A stretch of 64,000 bases of DNA from Penium margaritaceum (taxonomy: Eukaryota; Streptophyta; Zygnematophyceae; Desmidiales; Peniaceae). The translations under genes and the position numbers were made by a program. The notes under the pieces were generated by a model, which saw nothing but the letters and a program-made list of their open reading frames with translations, was not told the DNA's origin and did not search any database. The DNA lies in NCBI GenBank assembly GCA_023375785.1, contig SZWC01001168.1:159316-223315 (forward strand), read 5' to 3'. Shown here in pieces: positions 46,107 through 57,419 of this stretch; position 1 is the stretch's first letter; each line of letters begins with the position of its first letter.

Positions 46107-46730
46107 TGAACCGCTACAAGACATCCTTGATGTAACGGCTCTGCTGTACGGAGAGAGAGCGTGATTTGCGGTCACACGTGATCTGGATTCCGAGGAAGTA
46201 TGACGCCTCCCCGAGATCAGACATCTGGAAGTGCTCCTACATGGCTTCCTTGAACTCCTGCAGTGAAGACATGCTGTTGGAAAGGAGGAGCATGTCATCC
46301 ACATAAACGATGATGATGAGCACCTCATCGCCATGCTGCCAGCGATAGACGCTGTAGTCACACTCACTACGCTCGAACCCCATGTACTGTAGCGCCACAT
46401 CCAACTTCTTGTTCCAAGCACGCGACGCTTGCTTGAGGCCGTATAGCGACTTCTGCAGCTTGCAAACCAGGTGCTCCTGGCCATCCCACTTTTGCCGCTT
46501 CTCCTTTGGCACGTGCATGTGCGCCAAGCTGCCAAACGCGCGAAGATGACCCATGGGCATGGGTAGAGATGGTGGGCTGATGAGTGGCTACCCATGCTTT
46601 GCTGGGCTGATGGGTAGCCAATCATCAGCCCACCATGATTGGCTACCCATGCTTTGCTTCGGCAAAAAGCCAAGCATGGGTCATCTTTGCGCGTTTGGCA
46701 GCTTGGCGCACATGCACGTGCCAAAGGAGA
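46107..46730 (-). repeat. Inverted duplicate of 47694-48316 inside A9
   Basis: About 620 bp that is the reverse complement of the RT/integrase-end segment at 47694-48316, with roughly 1-2% differences by eye. Its edges carry short foldbacks built from GGGTAGCCAATCAT / ATGATTGGCTACCC words (46066-46106, 46555-46660). The single n at 47689 sits at the opposite arm. It is either a template-switch rearrangement or a false join. Confidence 0.8.
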
Positions 46731-49050
46731 AGCGGCAAAAGTGGGACGCGAAGAGCGTGCAGATGCTGATGATTGGCTACGACGTGGCAAGCAAGGCGTA
46801 TCGCCTCTACAAGAGGGATACAGGCCACGTCATCATCTCCAGGGATGTCGTCTTCAACGAGAGCAACGTCATCGGCACCAACATTGTCTGTGAAGAGGCG
46901 GCAGAAGCAGCAGCTCATGAGGCAGTGGGAGTAGATATCTTTCCTGACCCAGCCTCTCCTGATCCTTCGTCCACTGTGATAGTGGGAGAACTAGTCTACT
47001 CTCCCATGTTTGATGCAGCAGATACAGCAGCCTCATCGGCAGAAGCAGAGGAAGAAGATGCACCACCATCAGCAGAAGCAGTTGTGCCAGCAGCACCGCG
47101 CCAGGCGTTTGCTCATGCTCCAGTACCAAGTCAGAGGTACCCTCTCAGGGTGCGCTACAAGCCTGGTGAGCACGGGCATTTCTGGATGTTCAAAAAACCA
47201 TACCAGATGAACGTCGCAGTTGCAGCAGACTCTGATGAGCCGGTGTCATACAAGGTGGCCATGGCTACACCAGATACAATAGATTGGGCGCAAGCTGTGC
47301 AGTAGGAGATACAGTCGCATCTCAACAACGGTACGTGGGAGCTGACTGAGCGTCGACCTGGACGAAAGGTGATCAAGTGCAAGTGGGTGTTCAAGAAGAA
47401 GCGGGGAGCAGATGGCAACCTGGAAAAGTACAAGGCAAGGCTGGTCGCCAAGGGCTACTCGCAGCAGGAAGGCATCGACTACACGGAAACCTTTGCTCTT
47501 GTTGCAAAGTTTGCCTCTGTGCATACGCTCCTTTCCTATGCAGCAGTAGAGGACTTTGAGGTCCACCACATGGACGTCAAGACGGCGTTCCTGAACGGTG
47601 ACCTGGAGGAGGAGATTTACATGGAGCAGCCGGAGGGGTTCGTCATGGATGGCCAGGAGCACCTGGTTTGCAAGCTGCAGAAGTCGCTNTCTCCTTTGGC
47701 ACGTGCATGTGCGCCAAGCTGCCAAACGCGCAAAGATGACCCATGCTTGGCTTTTTGCCGAAGCAAAGCATGGGTAGCCAATCATGGTGGGCTGATGATT
47801 GGCTACCCATCAGCCCAGCAAAGCATGGGTAGCCACTCATCAGCCCACCATCTCTACCCATGCCCATGGGTCATCTTCGCGCGTTTGGCAGCTTGGCGCA
47901 CATGCACGTGCCAAAGGAGAAGCGGCAAAAGTGGGATGGCCAGGAGCACCTGGTTTGCAAGCTGCAGAAGTCGCTATACGGCCTCAAGCAAGCGTTGCGT
48001 GCTTGGAACAAGAAGTTGGATGCGGCGCTACATTACATGGGGTTCGAGCGTAGTGAGTGTGACTACAACGTCTATCGCTGGCAGCATGGCGATGAGGTGC
48101 TCATCATCATCGTTTATGTGGATGACATGCTCCTCCTTTCCAACAGCATGTCTTCACTGCAGGAGTTCAAGGAAGCCATGTAGGAGCACTTCTAGATGTC
48201 TGATCTCGGGGAGGCGTCATACTTCCTCGGAATCCAGATCACGTGTGACCGCAAATCACGCTCTCTCTCCGTGCAGCAGAGCCGTTACATCAAGGATGTC
48301 TTGTAGCGGTTCAGCATGGCAGAGGCCAAACCCATCGGCACGCCGCTGGAGACGCGGCAGTGACTCGTGAGCTTCAATGGTGAAGCGGATGCAGCTGAAC
48401 GGCAGAAGTACCAGAGCGCCGTCGGCAGCCTCATGTACCTGATGGTGGCAACCAGGCCGGACCTCGCACAGGCTGTTAGCGCTGTGAGCCGACACATGGC
48501 AAACCCCGGACCTGAGTACCACAAAGCAGTGAAGCGGATCTTCCGCTACCTTGCTAGAATCATCAACTTCGGCATCACCTACAACAGCAATGAGAACAGC
48601 ATCATCGGCTACACAGACGCAGATTGGGCTTCAAACCCTGAGGACCGTAAGTCCATCTCTGGACATGTGTTCCTCATGAATGGTGTGGCCATCAGCTGGT
48701 GCAGCAAGCGGCAGGTGGTCGGGGCCACCTCAAGCACGGAAGCTAAGTATGTCTCTCTCATCTTTGCAGCCAAGGAAGCAGTTTGGCTTTTGCGTCTCAT
48801 AGCAGAGATGAGTGGGAGTGCAACAGTTCCAGTTCCTGTGCGCGTCGACAACCAGAGCGCAATCGCACTCGCCAAGAATCCAAAGCACCATGCACGCACC
48901 AAGCACATTGCCATCGCATATAAATTCATCAGGCACATGGTGGAGGAGGGTGCTATGAAGTTGGAGTTCACTCCAACCAGCAAGCAGGTCGCTGATTTCT
49001 GCACCAAGCCAGTGAGCCGTGAGAAGCAGCAGTTCTGCATGAAGGCATGA
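46680..49050 (+). pseudogene. A9 integrase end, linker, RT and RNase H remains
   Basis: Linker (46760-47280) shows GYDVASKAYRLYKRDTGH and an acidic, alanine-rich stretch. RT (47300-48320) shows NLEKYKARLVAKGYSQQEG, EDFEVHHMDVKTAFLNGDL and VYVDDMLLLSN. RNase H (48367-49050) shows ATRPDLAQAVSAVSRHMANP, SSTEAKYVSLIFAAKEAVWL and the DNQSAIALAKNPKHHAR segment. Long open stretches survive, but it is interrupted by the join at 47689 and is broken. Confidence 0.87.
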
Positions 49051-49087
49051 GGACTCAGCCCACTCTGACTGCGGCAAAGTGGGAGAT

Positions 49088-49825
49088 TGTTGAGAAATGA
49101 GCCATCTGGCCCAGTTTCAGGTCCACAGGAGCAAGTTCCAGGAAAGTACCAGATGCCTGATCCGATCATCAATCTGACTTCTACATTGGAAAGATCAGGT
49201 GGCAAAATGTCTACGGTCCAAGTTTGAGGCCGATCCAACGGTCGGATTCGGAGATATGAATTTTCGTAGTTTCCGGGGTCATCGACTGCCGATATCCAGG
49301 TGACCATGGGCGATGGCTCCATGCCTTAGCCTGAGAAAAGAAAAAGGCAAGAGGTACAAGGTCAAGACCTGATGGGAGAAATATCCAAAAAGGTCCTAGA
49401 TTCTTGGGTTGCCTTGTCAGAGTATGCTGACTAGGAAAAAGGTACCTCTCCTTTCTTTTTAGGTGAGGTGAGATCCTTGTGTGCTAGCCATGGACACATG
49501 GCGATTCTCCGTGGGATTGTGGGTTATGTGACCACTAGGAGTGTGCCATGAGAGCATTTTCTAGCTCTCTAGGTCGTGTGTTAGTGGTCAGCCTGATTGC
49601 TAGGCTTATTTCCTCTCTTGTGTGAGATTGTGGACTCTAGTGTTTGAGCCTCAGCCTCCATGGCTAAGTGGTGTGGCTTGTGAGAGGGCTGACTTGCCCA
49701 AGCTCTAACTCTATATGTACTCCATCATTTTGAGTGATTCAATAACCATTCTTCAGCACAAGTGATGCCCTTCCAGTCCCACATGCTCGTTGCTCCAAGG
49801 CTCCCTCTCTCCTCCAGATCCAACA
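49088..49825 (+). repeat. 3' LTR of A9
   Basis: 738 bp from TGTTGAGAAATGAG to AGATCCAACA, directly after the polypurine tract AAAGTGGGAGAT (about 49076-49087). Confidence 0.9.
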
Positions 49826-49830
49826 GACAG

Positions 49831-52800
49831 AGGCTTGGTGCAAAAATCAGCGACCTACTTGCTGGTTGGAGTAAACTCCAGCTTGATAGCACCCTCTTGC
49901 ACCATGTGTCTGATGAAATGATATGTAATGTCAGTGTTCTTGGTGCGTGCATGGTGCTCAGGATTATTGGCGAGTGCGATAGGGCTCTGGTTTTTTACGC
50001 GGACATGAACCAGAACTGCCGCACTCCCACTTATCTTCGCCATGAGACATTGAAGCCAAATTGCTTCCTTGGCTCCAACCCCAAGAGATGTATTGAGCTT
50101 CCGTGCTTGAGGTGGCCACAATCTCTTGCCGCTTGTTGCACCAATTGATTACTCTGCCATTCATGAGGAACACACGTCTAGAGATGGATTTCCGGTCTTA
50201 GGATTTTGAGCTCAATCTGCGTCTATGTAGCCGATGATGCTATTGTTGTTGCCGTTGTAGGTGATGCCGATGTTGATGGTTCCAGCAAGGTAGCGGAAGA
50301 TCCGCTTCACAGCCTTTTGGTCCTCTGGTCCGAGATTAGCCATGTGCTGTTTCACAACGCTCACAGCCTGTGCAAGGTCCGGCCTGGTTGCCACGATCAG
50401 GTACACAAGACTGCTGACATCGCTCTTGTCCTTTTGCCGCTTAGTTGCATCTGCTTCTCCATTGAAACTCACGAGGTACTGGCGCGTCTCTAGCAGCATG
50501 CCAATGGGTTTGGCTTCTGTCATGCCGAGCCGCTATAGGATGTCCTTGATGTACCAACTCTGCTAGAGTGAGAGAGAGCGTGATTTCCGATCATGCGTGA
50601 CTTAGATGCCGAGGAAGTATGATGCCTCCCCGAGATTAGACATCTGGAAGCGCTCTTGTATCGCCTCCTTGAATTCCTGTAGTGCGGATATGCTGTTGGA
50701 AAGGAGGAACATGTCATCCACATACACGATGATGATAAGGACCTCATGCTCAGCTGCCAGCGATAGATGCTATAGTCATGTTTGCTGTGCTCAAACCCCA
50801 TGCACTACAGCGCTGCATCCAATTTCTGGTTCCAAGTACGCTATGCTTACTTGAGGCCGTACAGCTACTTTTGCATCTTGCAAACCATGTGCTCCTGGCC
50901 ATCCTTGATGAAATCCTCCGGCTGCTCCATGTAGATTTCATCCTCCAAGGCACCATTCAAGAAGGCCGTCTTGACATCCATGTGTTGAGCCTCAAAGTCC
51001 TCAGCTACTGCATAAGAGAGGAGCGTGCGCACAGAGGCAAACTTTGCAGCAGGGGCAAAGGTTTCTGTGTAGTCAATGTCCTCTTGCTACGAAAAGCCCT
51101 TGGCGAGAAGCCTCGCCTTGTACTTTTCTAGGTTGCCATCTGCTCCTCGCTTCTTCTTAAAACCCACGTGCACTTGATCACCTTACGTCTAAGTGGACGC
51201 TTAGTCAGCTCCCATGTGCCGTTGTCCAGCTGCAACTGTATCTCCTGATGCACGCCTTGCGCCTTATCTTCTGTATTTGGTGTAGCTTTGGCCTCCTTGT
51301 ATGACGTTGGCTCGTCTAAATCTGGTGCAATTGCGCCGTTCATCTGTTTTGGTTTCTGCAGCATCAAAAAATGGCCGCGTTCACCGGGCTTGTAACGCAC
51401 CCTGAGAGGGTACCTGCGACCTGGTCCAGGGGGATTAGCGGGCGGCTGGCATGGTGCTGCTAGGATAATTGTTGCTGCTGGTGGTGGTGCATCTTCTTCC
51501 TCTGCTTCTGCCAATGAGGCCGCTGTATCTGTTGAATCAGACATCGCAGAGTAGACTTGTTCTCCCATTGTCATAGCGGAGGAAGGATCAGGAGAGGCTA
51601 GGTCAGGAAGGATATGAGCTTGTTAGCTGCTCGTTCTAGAACCTCTTCATGGACAATGTTGGTGTCGATGACATTGCTCTCATTGAAGATGACATCCCTG
51701 GAGATGATAATGTGGCCTGTATCCCTCTCGTAGAGGCGATAGGCCATGCTTGCCACGTTGTAGCCAATCATGAGCATCTGCACACTCTTTGCGTCCCATT
51801 TCTGTCCCTTCTCTGTTGGCACGTGAATGTGTACCAAGGTGCCAAACGCGCGAAGATGACCCACACTCGGCTTCTTGTCGTATAGCGTCATCTGCTCTAG
51901 CGCCTTAGTTGGACTGCGATTCTTGATATAGATTGCAGTGCTCAAAGCATCGGCCCACAAGCCGTAGGTCAGCCGAGCCGCATGCAGCATGGAGCGTGTT
52001 GACTCAACGATGGTAAAGTTGGCGCATTCTGCTACGCCATTATGATGCAGCGAGTATGGCGAAGTGCGTTGTGCCTTGATGCCTGTTGCTCCGAGGTAGT
52101 CCCGGAACTTCTTGCCCAAGTACTCTTCGCCACAGGTGCTGCGCAGCGCCTTGATATTCTTGCCAATCTGGTTCTCAAGCATTGCCTTGAACTCCTTGAA
52201 CATGTCAAAGCCCTGGTTCTTGGAGGAAGAGAAAAACACAATAGTGAAACGGCTGAAATCATCAATGTAGGTGAGAAAATACCAAGAGTCTCCAAAGCTC
52301 TAGGTCTGTATCGGGCCACACAAGTCTCTGTGGACCAGCTCCAACACCTCCTTTGCACGCTCCCTTGCTCCAGAGAACACCTCGCAAAATTGCTTCCCCT
52401 CTAAACAGCAAATGCACATCTGCTGCTCAAAAATAGAGATGGTGGGGAACTCACGAACCATCTGTTTCATTTGAAGTTGTTGCAAGGTGCGCATGCCGAT
52501 GTGGCCGTAGCGCGCATGCCAGATTTTGCCATCTATCGCGTGCACCACTACTACAAGACTCTGCTTATACGGGATCTTGTACTTGCATGCGAGATCTGCC
52601 TTCTCCATGCGAGATCTGCCTTCTCCACGTTCATGTTGCCAAAGTGGCGATCACCAGTCTGGTTTTGCTGCTGCTGCTGCTGGTACTGACGCTACTGTTA
52701 CTGCTGCTGCTAGTGCTTTGGAGGCTACTGCTTTTGCTGGTGCTCCTACTGCTCCTTCTAGTCCCTCTTGAGCTTAAAACACTTCTTTTTGTAGTGTCCC

Positions 52801-53199
52801 TGTTTCTGGCAGTAGTGGCATATTCCTTTCTTCTTGACTTTCTGCTGCCCAGACTACTGCTTTTGTTACTTTTGCTACTGGTTGCGTGAGCTCATGGCCA
52901 CAAAATCTGCTTCACTGCTGCTACCTCCATTGCACTTTGCTGCATTGCAACGCAATTCCACCTCCACCAAGTGCATGCAGATGAACTCAAGGTCGAGAGT
53001 TGGCTGGCACTCTAGCGTCTCACGTATCGTGTTGTAGCTCGTTGGGAGTCCCCTCAGCAAGAAGAGGATGAAGCATGTCTCATCCACACGGTTGCCCGCC
53101 GCTCTCACTTGCTTTGCCAGCTCCTTTGCCTTGTCCAAGTACGCCCCTAACCCGTCACTCTCAAAATGACGGCTTGTACTGGCTGAAAATGGCAGAACT
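49831..53199 (-). pseudogene. A8 gag-pol remains
   Basis: Minus strand. RNase H and RT at 49855-51120 (ATRPDLAQAVSVVKQHMANL); linker and integrase at 51128-52239 (YPLRVRYKPGERGHF, GYNVASMAYRLYERDTGH, SPTKALEQMTLYDKKP); pre-integrase at 52300-52608 (IWHARYGHIGMRTLQQLQ). A shortened gag with a CTG-rich, glutamine-coding tail lies at 52620-53150. Collinear with A4 and A5. Many breaks. Confidence 0.82.
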
Positions 53200-53213
53200 G
53201 GGCTCTGATACCA
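53200..53213 (-). promoter_or_regulatory. Primer-binding site of A8
   Basis: In element sense TGGTATCAGAGCCC, one base from the initiator Met-tRNA complement, 2 bp inside the LTR. Confidence 0.88.
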
Positions 53214-53215
53214 AA

Positions 53216-53943
53216 TGTTGGACCTGAAGGAGAGAGGGAGCCTTGGAGCAGCGAGCATGTAGGAATGAAAAAGCATCAGTTGTGCAGAAGAATGGTTATT
53301 ACATCACTCAAAATCATGGAGTACATATAGAGTTAGAACCAGAGCTTGGACAAGTCAGCCCTCTCACAAGCCACACCACTTAGCCATGGAGGCTAAGGCT
53401 CACACAGTAGAGTCCACAACCTCACACAAGACAGGAAATCAGCCTAGCAATCAGGCTAACCATTCACACATGACCTTGAGAGCTAGAGAATTCCCTCATG
53501 GCACACTCATAGTGGTCATATTACCCAAAATCCCATGGATAATTGCCATGTCTCCATGGCTAGCACAAAAGGCTCTTATCTCACCTAAAACGTAAGGAGG
53601 GGCAGTACACTCTCACAAGGCAATCCTACGACCAAGGACATTCTTGGATATTCCTCCCATCAGGTCTTGACCCTGGACCTCTTGCTGTTTTCTTTTCCGA
53701 AGCTATGGCATGGAGGCGTCACCCATGGTCGCCCTCATATCGGCGGTCCATGATCCCGAAAACTTCGAAATTCATATCTCTCAATCCTACTATGGGATCG
53801 GCCTAAAACTTGGACCGTAGACAAATTGCAACCTGATATTTCAAATGCTGGAGATAGAACGACAATTAGAGCAGGCATCTGGTAGTTTCCTTCAATTTTT
53901 TCTTGTGGACCTCAAACTGAGTTGGATGGCCCTATTCTCAACA
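53216..53943 (-). repeat. LTR shared by A8 (5') and A10 (3')
   Basis: 728 bp, plus-strand ends TGTTGGACCTGAAGG and ATTCTCAACA. On its left is a primer site (5' LTR behaviour). On its right is the polypurine-tract complement ATCTCCCATATTG and RNase H (3' LTR behaviour). One LTR thus serves two collinear elements. Confidence 0.82.
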
Positions 53944-54816
53944 ATCTCCCATATTGCCATAGTTAGAGTGGGTTGAATCCAGATACCTTCATGCAGAACT
54001 ACTGGTTCTCACGGGTCATTGGCTTGGTGCAAAAATCAGCGACTTGCTTGGTGGTTGGAGTGAACTCCAGTTTGTTAACACCCTCTTGTACCATGTGCCT
54101 GATGAAGTAGTAGTTGATGTGGATATGTTTGGTGCGAGCATGATGCTTGGAGTTCTTGGCGAGTACAATTGCCATTTGGTTGTCGATGGACATTAGAACG
54201 GGAAATTGTTGCACTCCCACTCATCTCCGCCATAAGACCCTGGAGCCAAACTGCTTCCTTGGCTCCAAAGCTGAGAGAGACATACTTAGCTTCTATGCTT
54301 GAGGTAGCCATGACCACCTACTGCTTCCTACACTTGCTGATGGCACCTTCATTCATGAGAAACCCTCAGGGTTTGAAACCCAATCTGCGTTTGTGTAGCC
54401 GATGATGCTGTTGACGTTGGCGTTGTACGTGATGGCGACATTGATGGTTCTAGCAAGGTAGCGAAAGATCCGCTTCACTGCCTTCTGGTGCTTAGGTCCG
54501 GGATTAGCCATGTGCTAGCTCACAGCGCTCAGAGCCGATGCGAGGTCCAGCCTGGTTGCCACCATCAGGTACCTTCAGCGATCCCCTCTTACTGCGAGTA
54601 GCCCTTGGCAACCAGCCTTACCTTGTTCTTTTCCAGAATGCCATCTGCTACTCGACTCTTCTAGAACACCCACTTGCACTTTATCACCTTGCGTCCAGGT
54701 GGACGCTCACTCAGTTCCCACATACCGTTATCCAGCTGTAACTGTACCTCCTGCTACACAGCTTGCGGCCACTTTGCTGCATCTGGTGCGACCATGGCCT
54801 CCTTGTATGAGAATAG
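53944..54816 (-). mobile_element. A10: 3' internal fragment of a group A Copia element
   Basis: Minus-strand RNase H (53999-54317: SSIEAKYVSLSFGAKEAVWLQ) and scraps of RT down to the linker start near 54800. It shares its LTR with A8 and is cut on the right by D1. Broken and shortened. Confidence 0.75.
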
Positions 54817-55478
54817 TGTTGAAATAGTGTGTACCTTTTCCATTGCCTAGCTGGCTAGCTGGCTAGCTACACATATAGACAAAGCATGCACTGCTTTATG
54901 GAGTATGTCCCCTTGGTCTGTTTTGAGATGGGCCAGGAATGCACTACCCATAATGGGTATGTCCCCCGTGGCTCATCATAGGAACCATACCTTTTTGGCT
55001 TGGTTGAAAATGCGCCAGAGTCTCAAACGAGAGGTCGCGGGTTCAAACTCCGCGACAGCCGCATTTTTCTTTGTGGCTCAAACTTGGAGAGGAAGCATCT
55101 AGGAAGCTTACTAGAGCCTACCTTAAGGATGACACTTGGCGGTCTAAGGACGCGCCAAGTATGACTGTTGGTTGAGGTTGGCTCTAGTGGAGCCACTACA
55201 AGCAGAAGCTTTAGCAAAGCTCTGCAAGTAAAAACTCTTCTACCTTGCATGCATCCATTTACAGTTCTTGCCTTTGAGACTCCTCACAGAGTGTCCAACC
55301 AAAGGTAGACACTAAAGACCAACATGCGCACTTCGTGAGGTTGCAAACCAAATGAACCTAAAGTGTGGATCCCTTGTTCGAGGGTGATATCTTATCTTGG
55401 TTGCAATACCAAGAGCGGTTGGCGGCCTCCCATGTTGGGACCCGTTTTGTAGACCGTTGTTATCCGGTGCATTGACAA
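54817..55478 (+). repeat. 5' LTR of D1
   Basis: About 662 bp from TGTTGAAATAGTG to GCATTGACA. It has a GGCTAGCT tandem near 54851-54868 and the GCATGCACTGCTTTATGG block shared with D2. The tRNA-like module lies at 54996-55062. Confidence 0.82.
54996..55062 (+). other. tRNA-like module in D1 LTR
   Basis: TGGCTTGGTTG (54996-55006; A box, one mismatch) and GGTTCAAACTC (55040-55050; B box, one mismatch), 44 bp apart as in the B family. CTC-AAAC-GAG and GTCGCGG/CCGCGAC form hairpins, and a T-rich run follows. It lies 179 bp from the LTR start. Confidence 0.6.
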
Positions 55479-55480
55479 AG

Positions 55481-55495
55481 GGTTATGAGTCCACA
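55481..55495 (+). promoter_or_regulatory. Putative half-tRNA primer site of D1
   Basis: GGGTTATGAGTCCAC, 13 of 15 bases as in the complement of the initiator Met-tRNA anticodon stem-loop, 2 bp after the LTR. Confidence 0.6.
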
Positions 55496-55911
55496 CTTTT
55501 GGTTCTAAGGGACGCTTCCAAGACCGACTAGCGCATGGTCTTGTAGGACGAATAGGTACAACAGGGACACGAAGATCAGACGGCTCCAGGCTGCTCCATC
55601 AGCTCCATTGGCTTCTTCAGGTAGGGTGCGCGCACGTGGCGGACTAGGGGACGACGAACAGCTCTCTCCATGTTCGACAAGACCCTTGAGCCCCAGCGGG
55701 ATTAAGCTCTACCCCTATTTTAGAAGGTGGTATGACCCCGAGTCCGTTCTCTCACAACGGCACCATCGCCTTAGGCGATCATTGGCAGGAGGGGTATGCA
55801 ACAGAACCAACTACACCTTTGACAACAGTCGCAGTCAGCAACCTCATCAGCCTCATCGACCTCAACAAAGCAGAATAGCAGCGAAGCAAAAAAGACGAGC
55901 AACCGCAAGAA
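55496..55911 (+). other. D1 leader
   Basis: About 415 bp, closely matched by D2 at 63335-63751, including GCTCCATCAGCTCCATTGG near 55590. A 110-codon open stretch exists, but it is not supported as a gene. Confidence 0.65.
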
Positions 55912-57350
55912 ATGGCAGATCTGACTCAAGCTTGCCTTGACGTGGCTATGTCCAAATTCATAAGGACACGTTTTCCCCTGTGGAAATGGCAGTTTGAGAT
56001 TGTCATGAACGTGCGTGGCTACCTCGACATCCTTAAAGGGACCAAGACAGCAACCGTCGATGTCACAATGACAACAGATGCAGCTGACCTTGCAGGATGG
56101 ACGATGAAGAACAACATGGCTCTCGCCATTCTTGTGACGTCCATCAACGAGACTCAACACTCCCACATCACAGGTTGCACGTTGGCTACCGAGGCCTATG
56201 CAAAACTCGCACGCGTGCATCAATCGAACGTCCTAGAAAACCGAATCTTCATCTCCCAAAGGTTGATGCTAATGAGGCTGAGCAAAGGAGAATCCATACC
56301 CGCATTTTTGCAATTGTTTGATAACGTACTACAAGAGGTCCAACAAATAGAATGGAATCTCGACTCCAACATGCATGCCATGATCCTTCTAATGGCGCTA
56401 CCGGAAAGCGGGAGGTCCTTGATCATTGTATTTGGCAGCTGGATGGAGGCAGATCTGACGTACGAGGCTGTCGCCGAACACGTCCGTAATGAGTCCATGC
56501 GACGCAGTGGCAGTGAGGAAACATTTCAGCCTATGCCTCTCGCTTCGGTGGACAAGGTGCAAGCTCTCACTCCAGTCAAGGCAACAACAGAGGCAGTGGC
56601 GGTGGAGGGAAAGGCAATGGTGGTGGGAATAGTTCCAAGAAGCCCAGCAACTGTCACAATTGTGGCAAGGTTGGGCTAGGGACTGCCGTAGTCCAAAGAA
56701 AGAAGGTGGGAACAAAGGTGGAAAGGAGAAGAAGGAGCTCACCAACATGATGGCTAGGGGGCTCATACAGGGCGCAGCGATCCTTAGACCCGGGGCATTT
56801 GCCCTTGACTCGGGCACCAACCACCACGCATCAAAAGAGAAGGATTTGTCTCAATGGCTCAATCTGTCATGCGCATCAAGTGTGCAAACGGCGGCGTCGT
56901 CCAAGCCATGCGCAAAGGGAACAAGGTGATCACGTTCAATATGAATGGTGCGGAGAAGGCGGTCAACCTTCAAAAGGCGGTGTACATGCCCTCCTTTGCA
57001 GCCAACTTGTCGTCCGTCTCACAAATCACCGACAACATGACGGTGGTGTTCGCCAACAAGGAAGCGGTGGCCCTAAAAAATGAGGACATCCAGATTTTGT
57101 ACACCAAAGACGACCTCATGCTTCAAGTTCCAAGAGTTGACGGCCTCTACGTGCTTCAAACCAAAGTCACCAAGGCATCGGATGAGGAACTTGCATGTTC
57201 CACCAAGACAGTGGCACCGGGGCCAAATTATGCACCACCGGTGACCGCTCAGCCGCCACATCAACCAAGGACAGTGACGTTGAGCTGTGGCACCGACGAT
57301 TTGGCCATGTGGCCAACAGCATGTTGCAAAAGATGCAAGAGCAAGAGGTA
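55912..57350 (+). pseudogene. D1 gag and protease remains
   Basis: Gag (55912-56679) reads FPLWKWQFEIVMNVRGYLDI at its start and MHAMILLMALPESGRSLII in the middle. A decayed zinc knuckle lies near 56650-56690. Protease and pre-integrase (56660-57351) show FALDSGTNHHA and VYMPSFAANLSSVSQIT. Homologous to B1 and C1 over the whole length. Broken. Confidence 0.85.
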
Positions 57351-57419
57351 GTCCGCGTAATAGAAGGGTGCACCGTGAAGCATGGCGGAGGGTGTGCATT
57401 GTGTGAACCATGCCTCTAA

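Larger units (their letters stand above)
43298..49825 (+). mobile_element. A9: Copia (group A) element with both LTRs, rearranged
   Basis: Inserted in A8, with a 5-bp target duplication GACAC (43293-43297) / GACAG (49826-49830). Parts: 5' LTR (43298-44535, containing the 287-N gap), primer site 44538-44551, leader, gag from 45183, integrase end, linker, RT, RNase H, polypurine tract, 3' LTR 49088-49825. Between gag and integrase lies an inverted block that repeats 47694-48316. By eye the LTRs differ by roughly 8% in their first 285 bp. Coding is broken. Confidence 0.87.
42484..53943 (-). mobile_element. A8: Copia (group A) element interrupted by A9, broken
   Basis: Minus strand: 3' LTR 42484-43221, a short 3' internal piece 43222-43297, then A9, then RNase H and RT (49831-51120), linker and integrase (51128-52300), gag-pre-integrase (52300-52620), part of gag (52620-53150), primer site 53200-53213 and 5' LTR 53216-53943. 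The last LTR is directly followed by another element's 3' internal sequence (A10). Many breaks. Confidence 0.83.

Noticed and set aside
45903-46790. 295-codon minus-strand reading frame
   Set aside because: It runs antisense to A9 gag and through the inverted duplicate; it is a patchwork of shadow frames.
52660-52890. Leucine-rich membrane-like frame
   Set aside because: It is the complement of the CAG-rich, glutamine-coding tail of gag; the leucine run is an antisense effect.
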